64,000 bases of DNA from Brevibacillus thermoruber 423 (GCF_000454065.1 NZ_KE695653.1:362072-426071), one strand, 5' to 3'; positions 1-8,260 are shown, numbered from the stretch's first letter. Notes: a model not told the origin generated them from the sequence alone. Numbers and translations: made by a program.

Positions 1-84
1 GAAACCTCGAGATAAACTCTTACCATACTTTTGTAAATAGTATTCAATTCTGTATGTCTACACCGACATTATTTTATTTGATCA

Positions 85-108
85 AGTCCATCTTTGTGTG
101 TAAATTCC
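85..108 (+). repeat. Terminal inverted repeat of the IS256-family element (transposase 3' side)
   Basis: This is the outer end of the insertion sequence. It pairs as an inverted repeat with 1231-1254 (AGTCC, then conserved TGTGTAAA). It lies 20 bases beyond the transposase stop. Confidence 0.6.
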
Positions 109-127
109 CCTCGATTAGAGAAATAAC

Positions 128-1139
128 TTAGCCAATGCGCGTCACTTTAGACACCGCTTTTGTTGCCTGAGTTTCTCGCCATTCCAAATACTCTGCCATA
201 TCGAGATACTTTTTGCCACTTGCCCATTTTTCGTCTATCTCCATAAGCAAAGCTCCGATCATGCGAATAACCGGTTCACGGTTAGGAAAAATGCGAATGA
301 CACGTTCTCGTCGGCGAATTTCTTCGTTGAGTCGCTCCATGCCATTTGTTGTCCGAAGACGTTTACGGTACTTTTCGGGGAGCAGAAGAACGGCTGTGGC
401 ATCATCAAAACCATTCTCCAAAACGGAAATCGCCTTTGTAGCTTTGGACTCGTATATTTCCACTGTTTGTTGCAACAATAACCGTGCGGTCTCTAGATCA
501 GGAGCATCCAAAATCGCACGAACACGGGGATACAATTCCTCCTGCAGTTGCTTGGGCGTGGCATCGAGGATATTTCGCATAAAATGAGTCTGACACCGTT
601 GCCACGTCACCCCTTGAAAATGGGTACGAAACGAGGGCATCTTCAATGAGAAATGGATAGAAGCTCTCTCGTAAATTTCGGTTGTTCCAAGCCGTTACAA
701 TCGGATCCAGGCGTTTACACAGATCGGAAACAGTTGACTTAGAGAACTCGGTTCCACACAGTTCCTCCGTGATTTGCGAAACTTTTCGAGTTGATACCCC
801 ATTCACCACCATTTCCATGAGGGCTAAAACCAAGGCTTGTTCACTTCGCTGATAGCGAGCAAACATTTCTGTCGAGAACTTTCCATTTCGAATCCGTGGC
901 ACCCGAAGGGTGATCGTTCCCACCCGCGTTGTCAGTTGATGGGGATATGTACCGTTCCGATAACCTTGGCGTTCATCTGTACGTTCGTACGGTTCCGCAG
1001 ACAGTTGTTCCGTAGCTTGGGCCTGCAACACCTGATTCAATACCGATTCCAACAGTTTGGCCACCCCCGAATCCTTCGAATTTCCGAGAAAAAGTTGCTG
1101 CAAAAGCTGCGAATCTACAGTAATCTGATATTGAGCCAT
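128..1139 (-). pseudogene. IS256-family (mutator-type) transposase, internally deleted and frameshifted
   Basis: The start at 1139 has a good ribosome site (GGAGAGGAG). The first frame gives the family N-terminal half up to the first catalytic Asp region (YPFLIEDALV). Homology then jumps at about 620-640 into another frame at HFQGVTWQRCQTHF and runs to the stop at 128. In intact family members (about 400 residues) some 60-65 residues, including the second catalytic Asp (VVSD-like motif), lie between these points. They are absent, so roughly 200 bp were deleted and the frame was lost. The third catalytic residue region (NGMERLNEEIRRR) is kept. The protein cannot be an active DDE transposase. 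Confidence 0.9.
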
Positions 1140-1230
1140 AACAAAAACTCCTCTCCAGGAATGGTGTCCGCAAACTTCATTCTAACCGAGGGTTTTTGAA
1201 ATGGCTCTCTTAATTTTTTAAAAGAGATTC

Positions 1231-1254
1231 CGTTTTTACACAATTATACGGACT
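1231..1254 (-). repeat. Terminal inverted repeat of the IS256-family element (transposase 5' side)
   Basis: On the minus strand this reads AGTCC..., with TGTGTAAA starting 13 bases in, matching the repeat at 85-108. It lies about 90 bases upstream of the transposase start. Confidence 0.6.
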
Positions 1255-1356
1255 CAACTGAATAACTTATTCGCCCGCGCGACGTTTCTAAGAATGGGCT
1301 TCAGCGTGTCACACCAAAGCAAATAAAAATGGCGCCCGATTGGACGCCAGCAGATA

Positions 1357-1782
1357 TTAGTGAGTTTCCGTATATTTTTTAAAATTGTCCAGAATCGCTT
1401 GCCAGCCTGCTTGCTGATACTCAACGGGGTGAATGTCTTCCGCGTCGAACGTTTCGACGACCTCGGTTTCGTTTCCTCGGGCAATGAAGATGATCTCAAC
1501 TTTTCTCCCATCCCCCATTGTGTATGAGATTTCCTCATGTAATTTCACGACATCGTATGTTCCCCCAAAATCAAAGCCCATACTGCCATCTTTCGCTTCC
1601 ATCCTGGTAACAAACTTGCCGCCGACCCGCAAATCATTTTCCGCTCTTGGCGCATGCCAATCATCCGATGCCTGATTCCACTTCGTGATGTGTTCCGGCT
1701 CGGTCCAATACTTCCAGACCTTTTCCACCGGCGCCTGAATGACTGCCCGTACGGTTGCTCTCTTTGGTTTGCTAGTTCCCAT
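1357..1782 (-). CDS. SRPBCC/AHSA1-family protein
   Basis: A 141-residue START-like (Bet v 1 fold) protein of the activator-of-Hsp90 ATPase homologue family. The typical opening (VRAVIQAPVEKVWKYWTEPEHITKW) and the C-terminal helix (GWQAILDNFKKYTE) are visible. Such bacterial proteins bind small hydrophobic ligands; the ligand here is unknown. The start at 1782 follows AAAGAGGTG. The frame is, however, open upstream and continues without a stop from the C-terminal tail of the inverted sigma-factor gene. In the ancestral arrangement the two could have been read as one fusion, or the sigma stop was lost. A regulatory link to the broken sigma factor is inference. Confidence 0.8.
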   Translation of the reverse strand: MGTSKPKRATVRAVIQAPVEKVWKYWTEPEHITKWNQASDDWHAPRAENDLRVGGKFVTRMEAKDGSMGFDFGGTYDVVKLHEEISYTMGDGRKVEIIFIARGNETEVVETFDAEDIHPVEYQQAGWQAILDNFKKYTETH

Positions 1783-1926
1783 TTTAAAGTACACCTCTTT
1801 CATCAGAATCGGATTTTTGTTTCTCATATCATTAGACGAAATAAGCTTGTGAAATTCATCGGTGTATTTGTTCGGGAAGCCCAAATCGAGTAAATAATTT
1901 TGCGTGAATAAAATTTTGGGTGTGCA
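1783..1926 (-). pseudogene. C-terminal tail of the ECF sigma-factor gene, left in original orientation
   Basis: Read on the minus strand from the TGCA at 1923-1926, this continues in frame from the end of the inverted sigma segment: ...GIHVLVIT joins CTPKILFTQNYL and then a GFPNKYTDEF segment. These resemble the end of the SnoaL-like domain in SigJ/SigX5-type ECF sigma factors. No stop codon separates it from the SRPBCC frame at 1782. Confidence 0.55.
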
Positions 1927-2479
1927 AAATTTTACCCTGACCCGGAACATGTTGTGGTGCGGAAAGATACGCTTCAGCTTTGCTTTCTTGCCCTTCTGCA
2001 AACACTACCTCCCCGTCAACGTGCAGTGCTTATTTTGAAGGATGTATTCGAGTGGTCCGCAAGGCAGATCGCGGAGGCGCTAGGGATAACACCTGCAGCC
2101 GTTAACAGTGCCTTGCAAAGAGCGAGAGAGACGATGGGCCGGGCCGAGCTTCGCTCCGAAGAGCTCTGCATGATGGATGCTGAACCGGACCAAGAGCTGC
2201 TCTCGCGGTATGTGGATGCTTTTGAACAATTTGATATTGATGCGCTGGTGGCGTTGTTTCATGAAGAGGGGTGCCTGTCCATGCCGCCTTTCGAGATGTG
2301 GGTCCGCGGCAAGGACAATTTGTTCAAGTTTTTTACAGCAACTCGTTGGCATTGCGAAGGCTCCCGACTATTGCCGATTACGGTGAATGGCGGTTATCCT
2401 GCATTTGCGCAATATATGCCAAGTGACAATAAGTCCGTCCTGGTTCCCTGGGGCATTCACGTTCTGGTAATAACCTGCA
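1923..2479 (+). pseudogene. Middle and C-terminal part of an ECF sigma factor (region 4 plus SnoaL-like domain), inverted
   Basis: The plus strand encodes sigma-70 region 4 (LPPRQRAVLILKDVFEWSA, then an ITPAAVNSALQRARETM recognition helix) followed by a SnoaL/NTF2-like extension (RYVDAFEQFDIDALVALF, SMPPFEMWVRGKD). This architecture is that of SigJ/SigX5-type ECF sigma factors. The segment has no region 2 in front of it. Region 2 is found on the opposite strand at 2476-2808. Both ends of the segment are TGCA palindromes; flipping the 549 bp between them restores one continuous frame. As it stands the fragment has only a GTG at 1954, lacks region 2 and should be non-functional. Confidence 0.85.
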
Positions 2480-2808
2480 AAATCTGGAGCAGGCCAAATC
2501 CATGACGATTCAGGCAACGTCTCGCGAGGCTCGATGATCGATACAGCCGGGTCAAATATGTCAACAGGAAGGGCACGGCGTTTGGCTTGCCTCAGCTTGT
2601 CTATACATACGTTTGACGCGATGCGGTAGATCCACGTTTTGCGCGAAGATTGTTGTCTGAATGAATCCCAACTCCGCCAAACGCGAATGTAGGTTTCCTG
2701 AACTGCATCATCCGCGTCCACGATCGATCCCAGCATCCTATAGCAGAACGATGTCAACTCCGGCTTTAACTTCTCAAAGAGTTCAAGATCAAGTGAGGAT
2801 TCGTTCAT
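2476..2808 (-). pseudogene. N-terminal part (region 2) of the ECF sigma factor
   Basis: Starts at 2808 with a strong ribosome site (AGGAGG, 6 bases upstream). It encodes sigma region 2 (FCYRMLGSIVDADDAVQETYIRVWRSWDSF and KTWIYRIASNVCIDKLR) and the linker to SSWIWPAPDF, where homology stops at the TGCA at 2476-2479. The open frame continues to 2368, but those last 36 residues are antisense of the inverted region 4/SnoaL segment. With the middle segment flipped back the protein would be about 330 residues, the usual size for SigJ-like ECF factors. Confidence 0.85.
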
Positions 2809-2809
2809 C

Positions 2810-3019
2810 TTAGGCCTCCTCTTGATTGATTGCCTGATGACGATCTAGGTCCATGCTACATTCGATAAAGTGCTTACAAATTTCCTTTTGAAAAACTCGG
2901 TCTCCAATATCCATAAGATGACATAACAAGAGCAGTCTTATTTGGTTTTTATGACTTTGACCGTCCACAACATCATTTATGGTTACTTCATCGTAACCCC
3001 TCAGACGGTCAATTTCCAT
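2810..3019 (-). CDS. Small hypothetical protein upstream of the broken sigma gene
   Basis: A 69-residue, charged and apparently helical protein that I do not recognise. Its stop at 2810-2812 lies 1 base before the sigma-factor ATG and overlaps the sigma ribosome site, so the two would be translationally coupled. No clear ribosome site precedes its own ATG at 3019, so it may not be expressed. It might have been an anti-sigma or accessory factor; that is a guess from position only. Confidence 0.35.
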   Translation of the reverse strand: MEIDRLRGYDEVTINDVVDGQSHKNQIRLLLLCHLMDIGDRVFQKEICKHFIECSMDLDRHQAINQEEA

Positions 3020-3366
3020 TATCTAATAAATCAAATTCAAACCGCTGCCGTTACTTGTGGTAAGGCTCTCCGCGCTGTTTGTAACAGCAAGTTTTTGAAA
3101 ACCATCTAATTCAGTCCTGCTGTTATGGTTTCAAATTGATTGAGCATCAATTGTATAATTTCCCTACAGTGTCCATGAGATGCTTTCTTTATAAATTTAT
3201 TTGATTTTGCCTTTTCCTAGACTATGATGCCGTGTTCCCCGAGACATAGAAAACAGACCCAAATCATGGTATCATTATACAAAAGCTAAATTTATCGAAT
3301 AGTATATCAGTTAAGACAATCGATAAATAATTATTTTCACCAGAACTAAATGGGTGGTGTAATACG
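3020..3366. other. AT-rich intergenic region between divergent genes
   Basis: 347 bases between the small minus-strand ORF and the OLD gene. Apart from the promoter-like pair at 3201-3228 I see no gene, RNA or strong repeat. Confidence 0.5.
3201..3228 (+). promoter_or_regulatory. Candidate sigma-A promoter for the OLD-family gene
   Basis: TTGATT (-35), 16-base spacer, TATGAT (-10), ending 138 bases upstream of the OLD start. The match is moderate and the surroundings are AT-rich, so chance matches are possible. Confidence 0.3.
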
Positions 3367-5466
3367 TTGAAACTACTCCGTTTCAGGGTTTATGATTTTA
3401 GGTCTGTAAAAGACAGTGGATGGATTGAATGCGATGATGTTACAACTTTAGTTGGTGTTAACGAAGCAGGAAAATCAAATCTGCTCCTTGCCCTTTGGAA
3501 GCTTAAGCCTGCAAAAGGGGGGGAGATCGATCTACTTGCTGACCTTCCAAGAAAACGTTACTCAGAACTGCGGGACAAAAAGGAAAAACCAATTTTCATT
3601 GAAACAGAATTTGAACTCTCTCAAAACTTAATATTAAAAATTGTAAAAATTACTGGTGCAGAATATGAAGATGTTCGGATTGCTTCTATAAGCAGAGATT
3701 TTAATGGTACATATTATATAGGGTTCCCATATGCAAAAGGAATAAGTTCAATTAACAGTCAGGATGTACGTTCTATACTTGAAAATGCCCTTACCTCGAT
3801 AGAGCCATTAGAGGAAGCTGGAAAAACCGAACAAGGTATTAAAGAAGAAGCATGTTACCGCATAAGTAAAGCCCTAGAGTCTATTGGTGACAAAGAAAAA
3901 TTACTGGCTAAAGACATTACCACTGTAATTGATTGTCTTAATCTTAGTTCAAAACCAATGAAAAGTTCTCATATAAGGCCAATTATATTAGAAGCTCAAA
4001 AGGAAATAGGTAATTTTAAATCTTTACTGGAAAAGCCTAATCCTTCTAGTTTCCAGGAGGCCCGAGACATAGTTTTGGAAGAATTGCCCTCATTTGTATA
4101 TTACTCAAACTATGGCAACTTGGATTCGGAAATATATTTACCTCATGTAATTGAGAACCTTAAGAGAACCGACCTGACAGGAAGTGTCGAAGCTAAAGTA
4201 AGAACATTACGTGTTTTGTTCGAATTCGTTGGACTTGATCCTCAAGAAATACTTGATCTTGGCAAAGAACCTGAACCCAAAAAAGATATACACGGAAACA
4301 TACTTCAAGAACCTACTCAGGAAGAAATCAATAGAGCTGCTCAAGCAAAAACAGAGAGAGATGTCCTATTGCAATCAGCATCTGCAAGTTTAACCGCTAG
4401 TTTTAAAGATTGGTGGAAACAAGGTAATTACAGATTTGACTTTCACGCTGATGGAAAACATTTCCGTATTTGGGTCTCGGATGATATAAGGCCAGAGAAA
4501 GTTGAACTAGAGGGAAGAAGTACCGGTCTTCAATGGTTTCTTAGCTTCTATTTAATTTTTCTTGTAGAAAGTCGTGAGGCTCATAAAGGTGCAATTCTTC
4601 TACTTGACGAAGCAGGTCTTTCATTACATCCATTGGCACAAAAAGACTTAGCGAAGTTTTTTGAGAACCTTTCGAAGACGAACCAAATTATTCATACCAC
4701 TCACTCTCCATTTTTGGTTGATACTGGCCATGTTGATCGAGTTAAAGTTGTCTATATTGATGATGAGGGATATACTGTTGCTTCTAATGACCTCAGATCT
4801 GCTGAGGGTAAGTCTCAAACTAGATCAGTCTATGCTATTCATGCAGCACTTGGGTTGAGTATTTCAGATACGTTACTTCAAGGTTGTAGGCCGATAATTG
4901 TCGAAGGTCCTTCAGATCAATACTACCTTAGTGCTATCAAAAATTTCTTAATTAGTGAACGACTAATAGCCCCAAAAGAAGAACTAGTGTTTGTTCCTTC
5001 TGGTGGAGTCCGTGGTGTAGAAGGTATCGCAAGTATACTTGCTGGTAAAGCAGATGACTTGCCCTTTGTAATTTTAGATTCAGATAAGCCAGGGCAAGAC
5101 TTTAAGAATAAATTACAACAAAGATTATATAAAGATTCTCCTGATAAGATAATTGAAATTCGTGATGTTCTTGGTCTTGAAAATAGTGAAGTTGAAGATC
5201 TAATACCATTTAATATGATTAAATTAGGTATTAGCAGACTTTTTCGCCAAGTAGAGACTGAAGAATTCGAAGACGTTTATATATCTACCCAACCAATTCT
5301 TCCTCAAATCGAAGATTTTGCTAAGAAACATGGGATTACTTTGGAAGTTGGATGGAAGGTTGACTTAGCAAGGTTGGCAAAACAACGGTTGCAGTTACAA
5401 CGTACTAAAATTGTTGATGAAAAAACTCGAATTTTGTGGCAAGAACTTTTTAACAAACTTGTTTAA
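3367..5466 (+). CDS. OLD-family ATP-dependent endonuclease (AAA ATPase plus TOPRIM)
   Basis: 699 residues. The N-terminal ABC/SMC-type ATPase has Walker A GVNEAGKSN (residues 30-38), a signature-like STGLQW segment near 382 and Walker B ILLLDEAGLSLHP near 412, followed by a HTTHSPF switch. The C-terminal TOPRIM domain has IIVEGPSDQYYL (about 510-521, catalytic Glu) and ILDSDKPG near 570. OLD-family nucleases (from P2 Old) degrade DNA in an ATP-regulated way and several act in phage defence. No UvrD-like helicase (GajB type) is adjacent, so this looks like a stand-alone class 1 member. The start is TTG, preceded by GGTGGTG. Base composition and codon use are far more AT-rich than the housekeeping genes to its right, which suggests recent transfer. 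Confidence 0.85.
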   Translation: MKLLRFRVYDFRSVKDSGWIECDDVTTLVGVNEAGKSNLLLALWKLKPAKGGEIDLLADLPRKRYSELRDKKEKPIFIETEFELSQNLILKIVKITGAEYEDVRIASISRDFNGTYYIGFPYAKGISSINSQDVRSILENALTSIEPLEEAGKTEQGIKEEACYRISKALESIGDKEKLLAKDITTVIDCLNLSSKPMKSSHIRPIILEAQKEIGNFKSLLEKPNPSSFQEARDIVLEELPSFVYYSNYGNLDSEIYLPHVIENLKRTDLTGSVEAKVRTLRVLFEFVGLDPQEILDLGKEPEPKKDIHGNILQEPTQEEINRAAQAKTERDVLLQSASASLTASFKDWWKQGNYRFDFHADGKHFRIWVSDDIRPEKVELEGRSTGLQWFLSFYLIFLVESREAHKGAILLLDEAGLSLHPLAQKDLAKFFENLSKTNQIIHTTHSPFLVDTGHVDRVKVVYIDDEGYTVASNDLRSAEGKSQTRSVYAIHAALGLSISDTLLQGCRPIIVEGPSDQYYLSAIKNFLISERLIAPKEELVFVPSGGVRGVEGIASILAGKADDLPFVILDSDKPGQDFKNKLQQRLYKDSPDKIIEIRDVLGLENSEVEDLIPFNMIKLGISRLFRQVETEEFEDVYISTQPILPQIEDFAKKHGITLEVGWKVDLARLAKQRLQLQRTKIVDEKTRILWQELFNKLV

Positions 5467-5490
5467 AAAATTAGATCAACCATACCAATT

Positions 5491-5531
5491 AAAAAAATAG
5501 CCCCTTCCGCTAAAACAACGGAAGGGGCTAT
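5491..5531. terminator. Bidirectional rho-independent terminator between OLD gene and rlmH
   Basis: A 13-bp perfect stem (ATAGCCCCTTCCG at 5497-5509 with its complement at 5519-5531, 9-base loop). On the minus strand it is followed by seven Ts (5491-5497), so it terminates rlmH transcription well; it also lies 30 bases after the OLD stop. Confidence 0.8.
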
Positions 5532-5702
5532 TGCTAAGTTAAGTAAAAGCTCTCCTCCCAAAACCCCCCATCATTGACCAAAAAGTCGTACAAAATCGCT
5601 GAGTTTTCGAGCATATTTCATGTTGAGTCTCCACTGGTAAACCCATGACATCCAAAACATTTATTGCTCTCGATTATAAGGCAACACTTCAAAAACTTGC
5701 CG

Positions 5703-6182
5703 CTACTTATGATACGCCTCTCCCCGGTTGATCCGATACGCCCGATACACCTGCTCCAGCAGGATCAACCGCACCAACTGATGCGGAAACGTCATCTTGG
5801 AAAACGACAGCAGCACGTCCGCCCGCTGCAGCACCTCCGGCGAGAGGCCCAGCGAGCCGCCGATGACAAACGCCACCTGGCTTTTGCCGTACGTGGCCAG
5901 GCGGTCCAGCTCGCTGGCCAGCTTCTCGGACGACCACATCTGCCCTTCGATGGCGAGTGCGATCACGTACTGGTCGGGTTTGAGCTGGGCGAGGATGCGC
6001 TCGCCCTCCCGGCGCTTCACCTGCTCCATCTCGGTGGGGCTCAGCTCTTCCGGCGCTTTTTCGTCGGCCACCTCCACCACCTGCAGCTTGCAGTAGGCGG
6101 AGAGGCGCTTGCTGTATTCGTCGATCCCTTCGCGCAGATATTTTTCTTTCAGTTTGCCCACGGCGACAATCGCAATCTGCAC
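5703..6182 (-). CDS. rlmH: 23S rRNA pseudouridine-1915 N3-methyltransferase RlmH
   Basis: 159 residues, the usual length. A SPOUT-class methyltransferase that methylates m3Psi1915 in helix 69 of 23S rRNA. The SAM-binding knot shows [14 protein letters not shown], and the C-terminus is the conserved [20 protein letters not shown] segment ending RGEAYHK. The 3' end of rlmH (orfX) is the integration site of SCC elements in staphylococci; here AT-rich accessory DNA begins just beyond it. The gene follows the CxxH/CxxC protein by 3 bases and is probably co-transcribed with it. Confidence 0.97.
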   Translation of the reverse strand: MQIAIVAVGKLKEKYLREGIDEYSKRLSAYCKLQVVEVADEKAPEELSPTEMEQVKRREGERILAQLKPDQYVIALAIEGQMWSSEKLASELDRLATYGKSQVAFVIGGSLGLSPEVLQRADVLLSFSKMTFPHQLVRLILLEQVYRAYRINRGEAYHK

Positions 6183-6185
6183 GTC

Positions 6186-6455
6186 CTACATTCCTTTCCC
6201 GCGGAGGAGCGCGATCTTGCCCTCGGCGCCGCACACCCGGCAGCGCTTGTCCAGCGTCTCGTCTTCCACGTCTTCGGCCCGATACGTGTCCGGCGCCGCC
6301 TCAAATTGATCCACGTACTCATCGATCTCCTGGTCGACGTGCTCCATGCAGGCAAACCGCACCGGGTGTTCCGGGTGCAGCTCCACCTCTTTTCCAGCGA
6401 TGCGGATTGTTTGTGCGGTTGGCTGTTCGTTCGTGTTTCTGGTCTTCTGCTCCAT
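6186..6455 (-). CDS. CxxH/CxxC protein (BA_5709 family)
   Basis: 89 residues with CMEH in the middle and CRVCG near the C-terminus, the paired CxxH and CxxC motifs that define a small Bacillales family encoded beside rlmH; these probably form a zinc site. Between them is an acidic stretch. I chose ATG 6455 because AAAGGAG lies 8 bases upstream; an upstream in-frame ATG at 6503 lacks a ribosome site. Function unknown. Operonic with rlmH. Confidence 0.8.
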   Translation of the reverse strand: MEQKTRNTNEQPTAQTIRIAGKEVELHPEHPVRFACMEHVDQEIDEYVDQFEAAPDTYRAEDVEDETLDKRCRVCGAEGKIALLRGKGM

Positions 6456-6556
6456 GTGTTCTGCTCCTTTTCCTTTCTCGTTACCCGTCCTTATTCTACC
6501 CAAGTTCCAGGAAAGGTCAAATGACGCTGTCCCCGTTCCGGGAAAGCGCCCCCTCC

Positions 6557-6570
6557 ATTTCCCGGGAAGG
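6557..6570. promoter_or_regulatory. Candidate Noc-binding site
   Basis: ATTTCCCGGGAAGG matches 12 of 14 bases of the Bacillus subtilis Noc site ATTTCCCGGGAAAT. It sits in non-coding DNA downstream of the cardiolipin synthase gene. It is also part of a CCTCC...GGAGG palindrome that could be a hairpin. A noc gene is present in this window. Confidence 0.35.
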
Positions 6571-6628
6571 AGGCGGGCCGGCCGGATCGCCAGGCGGTGG
6601 GTGTCGTCCGGAAATACGCCCGCCTTCC

Positions 6629-8074
6629 CTACAGAATCGGCGACAGCAGCCGCGTCAGCGACTCTTTCAGCCGCACGACGATCGGCCGCTGCTCGTACGC
6701 CTCCATGGTCACTTCCGTACAGTCGGCCAGGTCCTGCCGAAAGATCTGCTCCAGTTGGGTGGCCAGATCCGTATCGAACAGAAAGGCATTCGTCTCAAAA
6801 TTGATCTTGAAGCTGCGGATGTCCAGGTTGGCGCTGCCGACCGAGGCGATTTCGCCGTCGACGACCATCGTCTTGGCGTGCAGGAAGCCCTTGTCGTACC
6901 GGAAGCAGCGGACGCCGCTTTTCAACAGCTCGCCGATGTACGATTGCGACGCCCAGTAGACCAGTTTGTGGTCGGCGCGGCCGGGGATCATGACCCGGAC
7001 GTCGACGCCGGACATGGCCGCCATCTTCAGGGCCGTCAGCAGGCTGTCGTCCGGGATCAGGTAGGGCGTCTGCACAAAGATGCGCTTTTTTGCCTTGTAG
7101 ATCATTTTCAGATAGCCGTGCTTGATCTGCTGCTTCTCCGAATTGGGGCCGCTGGACACGATCTGGACGCCCACGCTGCCGGCCGCGACCGGCTCGGGGA
7201 AGTACCGCGGCAACTCCTCCATTCGCCGGGTGGCGGACAGGTTCCAATCGAGGAAAAAGCGGGCCTGCAGCATGGGAACGGCGCTGCCGGTCAGCTTCAG
7301 ATGGGTGTCCCGCCAGTAGCCGAGCCGTTTGTGCAGTCCCAGATACTCGTCGCCGACGTTGAATCCGCCGATGAAGCCGGTCCTGCCGTCGATGACGGCG
7401 ATCTTCCGGTGGTTGCGGAAGTTGACCCAGATGTTCACGTAGGGAATCCGCGACGGAAAGAACGCGGCCACCTGTCCGCCCTCCTTCACCAGCGGGCGGA
7501 AGAAGCGGGTGGACAGGTGGGACGAGCCGATCGCGTCGTACAGCAGTCGGACCTCCACCCCCTGCCGCGCCTTGTCGGCCAGGGCCCGGATGAGCCGTCC
7601 GCCCATGTCGTCATCGCGAAGGATGTAGGTCGTGATATGGATATGGTCACGCGCTTCGTCGATACTCTGAAACAGCGCGTCAAATAGGCTGCAGCCTTCG
7701 GTATACACCTCGACCGTGTTGTCCTGGGTAAGCAGCGCGGCGTCGCTGGCCACATTCATCAGGATCATGTCCCGATGATCGCGCATGGCCGGATCGCGAA
7801 AGCACAGCGTTCCGTTTTCAAGCTGCCGCATCTGCCGCTCCACCGCCTCCTGAAACCGGGAAAACTCGCCTTCGCGCAGCCTGTACAGCTTTCGCCGCGT
7901 CAATTTCTGTCCGAACAGCAGATAAAACACGAATCCCACGCCGGGCAAAAACAGCAGCACCATCAGCCACGCCCAGGTGGCGGCAATGTTGCGCCTCTCC
8001 ATAAAAATGAGAATGGCCGCCAGCAGCAGGTTGGCAATCGTCAAGAGGGAAACGATTTGTTGAAACAGTTCCAT
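6629..8074 (-). CDS. cls: Cardiolipin synthase
   Basis: 481 residues, matching bacterial ClsA (about 480). Two N-terminal membrane helices (about 5-55), then two phospholipase D HKD domains: NHRKIAVIDGRTGFIGG and HAKTMVVDGEIASVGSANLD. It condenses two phosphatidylglycerols into cardiolipin and glycerol at the membrane. I chose ATG 8074 (MELFQQIVSLL), which gives the family N-terminus and follows GGATGGGAT; the frame is open upstream to 8191, giving an Arg-rich extension that does not look like the family. It stands between the wal/htrA cluster and rlmH on the same strand. Confidence 0.93.
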   Translation of the reverse strand: MELFQQIVSLLTIANLLLAAILIFMERRNIAATWAWLMVLLFLPGVGFVFYLLFGQKLTRRKLYRLREGEFSRFQEAVERQMRQLENGTLCFRDPAMRDHRDMILMNVASDAALLTQDNTVEVYTEGCSLFDALFQSIDEARDHIHITTYILRDDDMGGRLIRALADKARQGVEVRLLYDAIGSSHLSTRFFRPLVKEGGQVAAFFPSRIPYVNIWVNFRNHRKIAVIDGRTGFIGGFNVGDEYLGLHKRLGYWRDTHLKLTGSAVPMLQARFFLDWNLSATRRMEELPRYFPEPVAAGSVGVQIVSSGPNSEKQQIKHGYLKMIYKAKKRIFVQTPYLIPDDSLLTALKMAAMSGVDVRVMIPGRADHKLVYWASQSYIGELLKSGVRCFRYDKGFLHAKTMVVDGEIASVGSANLDIRSFKINFETNAFLFDTDLATQLEQIFRQDLADCTEVTMEAYEQRPIVVRLKESLTRLLSPIL

Positions 8075-8230
8075 ATCCCATCCGTCCCTGTTGGCGCGGC
8101 GGTCCCGTCTGCGGCGCAGGGACCGGGCACAGGTGTCTCCTTCTCGATTCATGTTTCTTTCATTGTACACGATGTGCGGCGCTGCATGCACATGGTCACG
8201 AGGAGGCAGGCATCGGGCGGACGAACACGC

Positions 8231-8260
8231 AAAAAAGGGGTGCCGATCAGTTCGACACCC
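8231..8260 (-). terminator. Rho-independent terminator after htrA
   Basis: On the minus strand GGGTGTCGA pairs with TCGGCACCC (8238-8260, one G-U) and is followed by a run of Ts (8231-8236). It separates htrA from cls. Confidence 0.7.

Larger units (their letters stand above)
85..1254 (-). mobile_element. IS256-family insertion sequence remnant
   Basis: The element is bounded by imperfect inverted repeats at 85-108 and 1231-1254. Written outside-in, both begin AGTCC and share TGTGTAAA at the same offset; 16 of 24 positions agree. The transposase inside is broken, so the element cannot mobilise itself. I see no convincing 8-9 bp target duplication outside the repeats, which is compatible with decay or with later rearrangement of one flank. 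Confidence 0.75.

Noticed and set aside
5680..5720. SCC-type attachment duplication at the rlmH end
   Set aside because: No second copy of the GCGTATCATAAGT core or recombinase gene was found in the window, so no SCC-like element is called.
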